Shown here one piece after another: positions 1-5,501 of a DNA stretch of 6,325 bases (its first letter is position 1; each line of letters begins with the position of its first letter). The notes below the pieces were generated by a model. The model made no database searches and was not told the origin of the DNA. It worked only from the letters and a program-made list of their open reading frames with translations. Made by a program: the position numbers and the translations under genes. This DNA is from Candidatus Heimdallarchaeota archaeon (GTDB lineage Archaea; Asgardarchaeota; Heimdallarchaeia; Heimdallarchaeales; Heimdallarchaeaceae). The stretch is from positions 1-6,325 of the forward strand of contig JAGLTP010000358.1 of NCBI GenBank assembly GCA_023135215.1, in the 5' to 3' direction.

Positions 1-2
1 AG

Positions 3-1733
3 TTTTATCTCAATTATCCAGAATTTGAAGGTACAGCTTTTGGTGCATATTTGATTGATTATTATATTCAAGAGATGATTAACAAAGATCAGATATTAGA
101 AGAACTAGACGAAGAAGCAAGAAATTTCTTTGATCCCCTAATCGAACGCTTTTTGCATCCTACCTTTCTTAAGAATTCTGCATTTTATCCAAACTATGAT
201 AAAGAATCCAAGGTTATCTCAAGATATGCTCTACTAGATTTAGAGCTAGTGTTTGGAACTGTTTTGAGAAATATTGAAGGTCTTCTTTTCAAGGATGAGA
301 AACCTGTTCCAATCTTCCCCTTGAGATATTCCACACGAGCTATAACTGACGATGATTTAGATAAACTTGAAGGTATTGTTAAAGATCGATTAGCTAAATG
401 GATCAGTTGGAGAACAGTCTTAAGGAAAGCTCCTTATTTCTACAACCACATAATCCATTGGATTCATCAGATTTTGGAAAAAATGTATCCTGATGATCAA
501 GAAATCATAAAAGATATAGTTGAGACTACTGAAAGAGCTGAAGTGTTTGGCAATCCTGATATCTTTGATTCTCTCCAGCAAGGAGAAGACTTCAAAGCTG
601 ATGACTTATCTACAATAAGTTTAAACAAGAATATTTTGTATTATCTATCTTTACAATATTTCTTACAAGAAAAGCAATTAACTTACAAGAAGTATAATCA
701 AACAGATGCTTTTGGATATCAGAATATTCTTATCTCAATGGCAAATATATTCACTTCATTACCTCTATTCACAAATTTCAATCCTCCATTAGCTATGATT
801 GCTGGAGGATTAATAGAATGGATTGAACAAGGGCTTCCTTTCAACGCAATTCGAGGGAATCAGCAACTCGACCCTTATAATATTATACCCAATGCTCTAG
901 GTTTCTATTTATCAATTATCAGTAGCAAAGTTAAAACCTTAAAAGAAAGAAAATTCCTTCTCGCAAAATCATTAGAAAAGATTTTTACTCCTTCAGTATT
1001 TAAGGAAGGTTTAGTTTGGCATAAGAAATCTAATTTAGCTATGCAAGGTAAAGATGCCAATGTTGACAACATAGAGATTACAGATGAAGAAAATCAAGAG
1101 AAACTCAAGGAGATTCAAGAATCTCTAGATAAATATGCTAAATCCCTAAGGTTAAGAAAGGAAAAACAAGAAGAAGTCAATTCGATTGTTGAAAAAATGA
1201 ATATAATCGACAAAGATTTTGATGAGATGAAGGAAGAAAGAGACAATTTCTTGAAAATTGACGATAGTTCAAAGGAACTACTTACAGACTTCCAGAAAGA
1301 TTTTATTCTTTCAGTACAATTATTTGAGAATGATAAGAAGACTCTTAATGCTTTCGCAAAATTATTTGATTTTACAAATAAATATATAGTATTAGGAAGT
1401 GCTAGCTCACTTTATGGTCTCGCACTTCTTTTCTGGATGATAAGTACAACTAACGAAGGTTCATTAAAGTGGCTATCTCAAGAAATAGAAGAAAAACCTG
1501 ATCTTTCCTATGAAAGTAAAATTCTTGCTGTGGTATGCACAAAATATAATACCTCTCTTCAAGGACTGAAAATTAAAGATCATCCATTAATTGAGACAAC
1601 AGCTCCTACAGTAATTGTTCAAACTGCTCAAAACCTAAGTGAATTTCTAGTTGCCAAAGACGTATCAGAAAAGGAAAATTTTGCATTCTATGATTTATTA
1701 ATAAAAAATCTGGAATCCGTCTACCCAGTGTAA
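3..1733 (+). CDS. Large helical coiled-coil protein of unknown function, 5' end cut by window edge
   Basis: I do not recognise this protein. The frame is open to the left edge, so the gene starts outside the window. A TTG at base 51 is not convincing as a start, because 16 sense codons precede it and no ribosome binding site sits at the right distance. Visible length is 576 residues, ending in TAA. Numbering from base 3, the N-terminal half is rich in aromatic and hydrophobic residues in helix-like patterns, with His-rich helices near 145-155 (YNHIIHWIHQ). Residues about 362-418 are a highly charged Glu/Lys segment with heptad-like spacing, probably a coiled coil. Residues about 461-481 (YIVLGSASSLYGLALLFWMIS) are hydrophobic enough for one membrane helix or a buried core helix. 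There is only one cysteine, near 512, so a metal-cluster role is unlikely. No nucleotide-binding loop or catalytic signature is apparent. The next gene has its own promoter, so shared function with the downstream genes is not implied. That it is a real gene is very likely; its function is unknown. Confidence 0.85.
   Translation, partial: FYLNYPEFEGTAFGAYLIDYYIQEMINKDQILEELDEEARNFFDPLIERFLHPTFLKNSAFYPNYDKESKVISRYALLDLELVFGTVLRNIEGLLFKDEKPVPIFPLRYSTRAITDDDLDKLEGIVKDRLAKWISWRTVLRKAPYFYNHIIHWIHQILEKMYPDDQEIIKDIVETTERAEVFGNPDIFDSLQQGEDFKADDLSTISLNKNILYYLSLQYFLQEKQLTYKKYNQTDAFGYQNILISMANIFTSLPLFTNFNPPLAMIAGGLIEWIEQGLPFNAIRGNQQLDPYNIIPNALGFYLSIISSKVKTLKERKFLLAKSLEKIFTPSVFKEGLVWHKKSNLAMQGKDANVDNIEITDEENQEKLKEIQESLDKYAKSLRLRKEKQEEVNSIVEKMNIIDKDFDEMKEERDNFLKIDDSSKELLTDFQKDFILSVQLFENDKKTLNAFAKLFDFTNKYIVLGSASSLYGLALLFWMISTTNEGSLKWLSQEIEEKPDLSYESKILAVVCTKYNTSLQGLKIKDHPLIETTAPTVIVQTAQNLSEFLVAKDVSEKENFAFYDLLIKNLESVYPV
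1086..1256 (+). other. Predicted coiled-coil segment within the unknown protein
   Basis: This stretch encodes about 57 residues dominated by Glu, Lys, Asp and Gln, with Leu, Ile, Val or Met recurring every three to four positions (for example KLKEIQESLDKYAKSLRLRK). That is the pattern of an amphipathic or coiled-coil helix. It separates an N-terminal domain of roughly 360 visible residues from a C-terminal domain of about 160. It may mediate oligomerisation or act as a spacer; this is inferred from composition by eye. Confidence 0.6.
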
Positions 1734-1776
1734 AAAAAATAATGATACATGAAGAATTTTTAGTAGAATTAAAAGG

Positions 1777-1784
1777 TTTATAAT
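1777..1784 (+). promoter_or_regulatory. TATA box of the AEC transporter gene, predicting a leaderless transcript
   Basis: TTTATAAT is preceded by a purine-rich AAAAGG that could serve as a BRE. Its centre lies 27-28 bases before the A of the ATG at 1808. In archaea transcription usually starts about 26-27 bases after the TATA centre, so the mRNA would begin at or next to the start codon. The 25 bases before the ATG contain no Shine-Dalgarno sequence and are pyrimidine-rich instead, which fits a leaderless message. Confidence 0.55.
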
Positions 1785-1799
1785 CCAATTTAATTCTCC

Positions 1800-1805
1800 T
1801 TTTTT
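1800..1805 (+). terminator. Possible T-tract terminator for the upstream unknown gene
   Basis: Six T residues sit in a pyrimidine-rich stretch just before the next start codon. A shorter run of five Ts lies at 1757-1761. Archaeal RNA polymerase can stop at U-rich tracts without a hairpin, and I see no convincing stem here. In an AT-rich genome such runs are common, so support is weak. Confidence 0.2.
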
Positions 1806-1807
1806 CA

Positions 1808-2767
1808 ATGTTCTACTTAGCTCAACTTGCAATAAGCATCGTTACTATCTATGGGGGAATAGGAGCGGGTTTCTTACTACAAAAAGTTCCAAGATCTGAG
1901 CAAGTAGGCAAGTGGATGCTCTTCGCTGGATTGAATATTCTTACACCATTAATGCTGATTTTCGTTTTTCTAGATCTTGAATCATTCAATGGTGTAAATT
2001 GGGGATATGTTTTTCTTGTCTGTACTGTTGCAATGTTAATCTCAATGATAATCGATTGGATAATGATTAGAAAGAAAGATATAACAAAAGCAGCAAAAGG
2101 AGCAGAATTAAGTGCAATGGGATTCATGAATGGAATATTCTATCCTTTTCCGATAATTATAGGAGTTCTACCACCTGAGCATCAGGCAGAGGGTTTACTA
2201 GCAGCTTCTCTATTCTTACTAATCCAAACAATATATCGAAATAGTTTTGGAGTGTACATTGGAATTCATTATGGTTCAACATCTAGGAAATCATTGTTAA
2301 AAATCCTCAAGGAATTACTACTCTTCCCCCCTACTTTAGGGATGCTCCTTGGTATTATTCTACGATTTACAGTAGGTCAATATGAAAGCAGTGATCTTGT
2401 TGCTATAACTGTTTTGAATAATATTACAATGTTCATAATGCTAGCAATAGTGGGATTAGGATTTATATTACCAAAGAAGGAAGAATGGAAGGAAATCCCA
2501 ATAATCAGAGGAATCATTGCACGATTCGGAGGTGGATTGTTAACTGTTTTAATGATAATCTTTCTACCTCTTACTATCATAGCTAAAATCCCCTTGATAA
2601 TTCAAGGCATTGCTCCTCCTGCTGTCAATAATTCTGCTTATGCGAAGTTTTTCGAATTAGATGAAATCCTTACAAGCAGATTCATTACTATATTAACATT
2701 GATTGCACTTATATTTTTACCAATCGAGATAGCTATTTTGATGTGGTGGCAACAAGCAATATTGTAG
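1808..2767 (+). CDS. AEC family (auxin efflux carrier/malate permease-like) membrane transporter
   Basis: This is a 319-residue integral membrane protein, close to the usual 300-320 residues of prokaryotic AEC (auxin efflux carrier) proteins. By eye there are about ten hydrophobic segments, near residues 5-25, 36-56, 66-86, 102-122, 128-150, 171-188, 197-220, 238-258, 261-276 and 291-314. Family-like features are the N-terminal helix ending in GFLLQK, the NILTPL helix break, GFMNGIFYPFPII in the fourth segment, LLFPPTLGMLLGIILRF opening the second half, and IAPPAVNNSAYAKFFELDE before the last helix. That last motif matches the AEC pattern of a Pro/Ala/Asn-containing helix break followed by an acidic loop. 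The start is fixed: an in-frame TAA lies at 1781-1783 with no other start codon before 1808. Known bacterial members carry malate, malonate or other organic anions, but family membership does not set the substrate. The gene stands alone under its own TATA box, just upstream of the korAB operon. The stop codon is TAG. Confidence 0.85.
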   Translation: MFYLAQLAISIVTIYGGIGAGFLLQKVPRSEQVGKWMLFAGLNILTPLMLIFVFLDLESFNGVNWGYVFLVCTVAMLISMIIDWIMIRKKDITKAAKGAELSAMGFMNGIFYPFPIIIGVLPPEHQAEGLLAASLFLLIQTIYRNSFGVYIGIHYGSTSRKSLLKILKELLLFPPTLGMLLGIILRFTVGQYESSDLVAITVLNNITMFIMLAIVGLGFILPKKEEWKEIPIIRGIIARFGGGLLTVLMIIFLPLTIIAKIPLIIQGIAPPAVNNSAYAKFFELDEILTSRFITILTLIALIFLPIEIAILMWWQQAIL

Positions 2768-2779
2768 TCATTCAAAACA

Positions 2780-2785
2780 TTTTTT
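2780..2785 (+). terminator. Possible T-tract terminator of the AEC gene
   Basis: Six Ts begin 13 bases after the AEC stop codon and run directly into the TATA-like element of the next operon. The tract could end the AEC transcript in the archaeal U-tract manner, but no hairpin is visible and the tract overlaps the promoter, so this is tentative. Confidence 0.2.
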
Positions 2786-2798
2786 ATATAACTTATAT
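2783..2798 (+). promoter_or_regulatory. TATA-like elements upstream of korA
   Basis: Two overlapping candidates are present: TTTATATA at 2783-2790, preceded by an A-rich possible BRE, and TTATAT at 2793-2798. Starting about 27 bases after their centres would put the 5' end near 2813 or 2823. The first leaves a short leader that retains the ribosome binding site at 2823-2829, so it is preferred. This would drive korA, korB and the downstream transporter as one unit. Confidence 0.45.
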
Positions 2799-2815
2799 GA
2801 TGAATTCATATCATC
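2795..2815 (+). promoter_or_regulatory. Overlapping inverted repeats in the korA promoter, possible operator
   Basis: ATATGA (2795-2800) and TCATAT (2806-2811) are perfect inverted arms around five bases. The same stretch also contains the 10-base palindrome ATGAATTCAT (2800-2809) and the arms GATGA/TCATC (2799-2803 and 2811-2815). The cluster lies between the TATA-like elements and the predicted transcription start, where a repressor would block the promoter. AT-rich intergenic DNA yields short palindromes by chance, so this is a candidate only. Confidence 0.25.
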
Positions 2816-2822
2816 TAAACCT

Positions 2823-2829
2823 AGAGGAA
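2823..2829 (+). promoter_or_regulatory. Ribosome binding site of korA
   Basis: AGAGGAA ends five bases before the ATG at 2835, with its GG core (2826-2827) seven bases from it. This is a usable Shine-Dalgarno match, unlike the AEC gene just upstream, which has none. A TAA immediately before the ATG, in frame, excludes any earlier start. Confidence 0.6.
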
Positions 2830-2834
2830 AGTAA

Positions 2835-4586
2835 ATGAAAAAGGATGTTGTAGTCCGTTTTGTTGGTAGTGCAGGAGATGGATTAGTTTCTCTTGGAACA
2901 TTATTCGGTAGAATACTTAAGAAACATAATCTTAATGTGTTAGGTTTCCGAAGCTATCAATCTGTTATCAGAGGGGGATATAATACTTACCAAATTAGAT
3001 CTTCACAAGATGAAGTGTTGTCTGTTGGAGAAGAAGCAGATATTATTGTTTTACTTAACAAACATGTAGCTAAATTACATAGACCCGCTGTAAGTAAGGG
3101 GGCAAAAATCATCTATGACAGTGAAGTAATTGATCTTGATGAATTTGATTATCCAAGTGATATTGTGAAACTTGAGATACCATTAATGTCAATCACTAAA
3201 GAAATATCCAAGTTAAAGATTCTTAAAAATATAGTAGGTTTCGGAGCTATAATACAGATTCTTGGTTTAGATGAAGCTTTAACAAAGGAAGTAATTCTTG
3301 AGCAATTTGGGAGAAAAGGAGAAGAAGTGGTTTTTACAAATTATGAAGCCTTGGAAAAAGGAGCAAAATTCGCTCAAGAGAATAACTGGCCTATTGTCTG
3401 GGAGAAACATAAATACGAAAAAGCTCAACAAATGTTGATTTCAGGCAATGAAGCTTTAGCTCTAGGGATGATATCAGCTGGATTAAAGTTCTATAGCGGA
3501 TACCCTATGACCCCAGCAACTTCAATAGTTCATTATTTGACAAAACACCTGCCAAAATTGGGAATGATTGTTAAGCAAACTGAAGATGAACTTGCAGCTG
3601 TGGGTATGGCAATAGGTGCAGCTTATAGTGGAGCAAGAGCAGCAACTGGTACATCCGGAGGAGGTTTTTCACTAATGACAGAACTTATCGGAATGGCAGG
3701 AATCGAAGAAATACCTCTTGTTATAATCAACTCTCAGAGAGCTGGTCCATCAACAGGTATGGCTACAAAAACAGCACAAGCAGATCTCTTCCAAGTATAT
3801 GGAGCTTCACAAGGTGAATTCCCAAAAGTGATTATTGCCCCATGTTCTCCTGAAGAATCTTTTCTTGCTGGTATAGAAGCAATTGAAATTGCGGAAAAAT
3901 ATCAAGTGGTTGTAATTATTTTGATGGATTTATATTTATCAGAGCAAATTGCCACGATAAGAGAATTAGATATGAAGAGAAAAAATCAACGATTTAGTAT
4001 CGAATCAAACCCCAAAAGTAAATTCATGAGATATAAAATTACTAAAAATGGTGTATCTCTACGAACAATCCCTGGTACTCTTAATGGTATGCATTTTACA
4101 GGATCAAGTGAAAGAAATGAGGAGGGTACTTCATTAGCTTCAACATTGGCAGGATTACCTAACACCTTACCAATCAGAGAAGCTATGGTTGAGAAAAGAA
4201 TGAGGAAATTAGGTTTCATTCTAAATGAATTACCAGAACCTGAACTTTTTGGTTCAGCTGATGCTAAAATTACAATCGTTACCTGGGGTTCAACAAAAAA
4301 TATAGTGAAAGAAGCCATTTTAGAATTGAAAAGTGAGGGAATCGAAGCTAATCATCTACATCTTAAATATCTTAATCCATTTCATACAGAGAAAGTAACA
4401 AATCTTCTGGAAAAGGCATCTAAAACAATCTGTGTTGAACAGAATTATACAGGACAAATGAGTGATTATCTGAGAATGAAAACGGGAGTGAGTATGGATG
4501 CTTATCTTCGTAGATGGGATGGAGAACCAATTACTACAGTACAAGTAGTAGAAAAGGCCAAAGAGGTGATCGGAAATGAGCAATGA
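2835..4586 (+). CDS. korA: 2-oxoacid:ferredoxin oxidoreductase, fused gamma-alpha subunit (KorA-type)
   Basis: With KorB this enzyme would convert a 2-oxoacid and CoA to acyl-CoA and CO2, reducing ferredoxin in the cytoplasm. The 583 residues are a gamma-alpha fusion. Residues 4-185 form the gamma domain, with GSAGDG at 11-16 and RSYQSVIRGGYN at 39-50. Residues about 196-380 are the alpha pyrimidine-binding domain, with YPMTP at 223-227 (YPITP in Sulfolobus enzymes), EDELAAVGMAIGAAYSGARAATGTSGGG around 250-277 and QRAGPSTGMAT at 301-311. The C-terminal transketolase-like domain follows, about 474-578, with TWGSTK and a conserved EQNYTGQM at 535-542. The fused form with a single beta gene and no separate delta ferredoxin gene fits the two-subunit class, often called 2-oxoglutarate- or general 2-oxoacid-specific. 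Two segments differ from the usual wording: GVSLR (406-410) where GVSPR is common, and TGSSERNEEG (422-431) where a TG.EHDE.G-like motif is common. Family assignment is firm; the substrate is not determined. Confidence 0.95.
   Translation: MKKDVVVRFVGSAGDGLVSLGTLFGRILKKHNLNVLGFRSYQSVIRGGYNTYQIRSSQDEVLSVGEEADIIVLLNKHVAKLHRPAVSKGAKIIYDSEVIDLDEFDYPSDIVKLEIPLMSITKEISKLKILKNIVGFGAIIQILGLDEALTKEVILEQFGRKGEEVVFTNYEALEKGAKFAQENNWPIVWEKHKYEKAQQMLISGNEALALGMISAGLKFYSGYPMTPATSIVHYLTKHLPKLGMIVKQTEDELAAVGMAIGAAYSGARAATGTSGGGFSLMTELIGMAGIEEIPLVIINSQRAGPSTGMATKTAQADLFQVYGASQGEFPKVIIAPCSPEESFLAGIEAIEIAEKYQVVVIILMDLYLSEQIATIRELDMKRKNQRFSIESNPKSKFMRYKITKNGVSLRTIPGTLNGMHFTGSSERNEEGTSLASTLAGLPNTLPIREAMVEKRMRKLGFILNELPEPELFGSADAKITIVTWGSTKNIVKEAILELKSEGIEANHLHLKYLNPFHTEKVTNLLEKASKTICVEQNYTGQMSDYLRMKTGVSMDAYLRRWDGEPITTVQVVEKAKEVIGNEQ
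4563..4571 (+). promoter_or_regulatory. Strong ribosome binding site of korB inside korA
   Basis: GAGGTGATC matches the complement of the conserved 16S rRNA 3' end over nine bases and ends four bases before the ATG at 4576. It lies within the last korA codons, so korB translation is coupled to korA or at least independently well primed. It supports the start at 4576. Confidence 0.8.
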
Positions 4587-5466
4587 ATTTAATTTTACAA
4601 TTAAGGATTATGAAGGAAGCTTCAAACCAACCTGGTGTCCAGGTTGTGGTAATTTTTCACAGTGGAGAGCAATAAGACAAGCATTAATTGAACTTGAGCT
4701 ACCTCCTGAAGAAGTAGTAGTTGTTAGTGGAATAGGCTGTTCTTCACATATGCCTAACTTTCTAAATGTATATGGTCTTCAAACAGTACATGGACGAGGA
4801 ATACCTGTAGCAACAGGAATAAGACTAGCAAATCCTCATCTAACTGTATTAGTTTATGGAGGAGATGGAGATATCTATGGTATAGGGGGAAATCATTTCT
4901 TACATGCATGCAGAAGAAATGTGGATATTATTACCATCGTATCAAATAATTTTGTCTATGGTTTGACTACAGGTCAAGCAAGTGCAACAACACCTGTTGG
5001 GACAATAACAAGGACAACTCCTAGAGGTTCAATTGAAAATCCGATTAATCCAATTACAGTAGCAATATCAGCAGGAGCAACATTCGTCGCAAGAGCATTT
5101 TCAGGCGATTTGAAGCATCTATCTTATGTAATTAAAGAAGCAATTGATCACCGTGGTTTCGCATTTGTTGATGTTTTTAGTCCATGTATAACATTCAACA
5201 AAAATCAAACATTCGATTACTTTAGAGAAAGAGTATACAAATTAGAAGAAATAGGTCATGACAAGGAAGATTACTTTGTAGCTTTAGATTTATCAAATCA
5301 ACGTTTTTTCAAAGATAAACTCCCAATTGGAATCTTCTATCAAATAGAGAATAAAACCACCTATGAAGAGAGAGATTTTGCACTCAATCAAGGAGTTATT
5401 CCAGCACATGCAGACTTGGAATTGACAGATGAACAGATTGACGTGATTACAAAGGAGTTTTACTAA
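4576..5466 (+). CDS. korB: 2-oxoacid:ferredoxin oxidoreductase, beta subunit (KorB-type)
   Basis: This is the thiamine diphosphate- and 4Fe-4S-binding subunit, partner of the preceding gamma-alpha chain. At 296 residues it has normal length for two-subunit enzymes (about 280-305). Cysteines 21 and 24 (WCPGCGNF), 55 (GIGCSSHM) and 204 (FSPCITFN) occupy the four positions that hold the single 4Fe-4S cluster in this family. The thiamine diphosphate/Mg motif starts with GDGD at 96-99, continues through GIGGNHFLHACRRN and ends at NN (124-125) in VSNNFVYGLTTGQ. HGRGIPVATGIRLANP at 72-87 is also typical. Residue 132 is Thr in LTTGQ, where Lys is found in Sulfolobus-type enzymes (LTKGQ); this loop is linked to substrate recognition, so the difference matters for predicting the 2-oxoacid. 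The gene overlaps korA by 11 bases. No extra C-terminal ferredoxin domain is present, so electrons should pass directly to a separate ferredoxin. Confidence 0.95.
   Translation: MSNEFNFTIKDYEGSFKPTWCPGCGNFSQWRAIRQALIELELPPEEVVVVSGIGCSSHMPNFLNVYGLQTVHGRGIPVATGIRLANPHLTVLVYGGDGDIYGIGGNHFLHACRRNVDIITIVSNNFVYGLTTGQASATTPVGTITRTTPRGSIENPINPITVAISAGATFVARAFSGDLKHLSYVIKEAIDHRGFAFVDVFSPCITFNKNQTFDYFRERVYKLEEIGHDKEDYFVALDLSNQRFFKDKLPIGIFYQIENKTTYEERDFALNQGVIPAHADLELTDEQIDVITKEFY
5451..5457 (+). promoter_or_regulatory. Shine-Dalgarno-like site at the end of korB
   Basis: AAAGGAG lies eight bases before an ATG at 5466 that overlaps the korB stop as TAATG. The spacing is right for initiation. That ATG opens only eight codons before an in-frame TGA, so the site either serves a tiny coupled reading frame, is a relic of an earlier transporter start, or is chance within korB coding sequence (ACA AAG GAG TTT). 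Confidence 0.3.
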
Positions 5467-5492
5467 TGTTTCTAACTAGAGAGAGTACTTGA
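5466..5492 (+). other. Eight-codon mini reading frame between korB and the transporter gene
   Basis: The frame reads MFLTREST then TGA. It begins in a TAATG overlap with the korB stop, has an AAAGGAG at proper spacing, and its stop codon overlaps the GAGGG ribosome site of the next gene. It is in the same frame as the transporter, whose ATG is 36 bases downstream of this one. It may couple translation of the transporter to korB, or it may mark an ancestral N-terminus closed by a TGA. Its small size means chance cannot be excluded. Confidence 0.2.
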
Positions 5493-5495
5493 GGG
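5491..5495 (+). promoter_or_regulatory. Ribosome binding site of the SLC13-type transporter
   Basis: GAGGG lies six bases before the ATG at 5502. Together with the in-frame TGA at 5490-5492 it fixes the start of the downstream gene. Confidence 0.6.
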
Positions 5496-5501
5496 ACAGT
5501 T

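Noticed and set aside
51..53. TTG at 51 as the true start of the first gene
   Set aside because: The frame is open for 16 further codons to the window edge with coding-like composition, and no ribosome binding site lies at proper spacing. The gene is better treated as 5'-partial.
1606..1788. Short minus-strand reading frame over the end of the unknown gene
   Set aside because: It overlaps well-supported coding sequence on the other strand and has no recognisable product; it would also occupy the AEC promoter.
1734..1807. Small RNA gene or riboswitch in the gap before the AEC gene
   Set aside because: Only 74 AT-rich bases are available, no stable stem is seen, and the TATA box and leaderless start leave no room for a leader element.
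1849..2127. Minus-strand reading frame within the AEC gene
   Set aside because: It is the complement of a conserved membrane protein gene, and its composition looks like antisense of hydrophobic codons.
3986..4583. Two minus-strand reading frames within korA
   Set aside because: Both lie wholly inside a firmly identified enzyme gene and show no domain of their own.
5490..5492. TGA read as selenocysteine to extend the transporter N-terminus
   Set aside because: No stem-loop or selenoprotein context is visible, the added residues would match nothing, and a ribosome site with an ATG follows directly.
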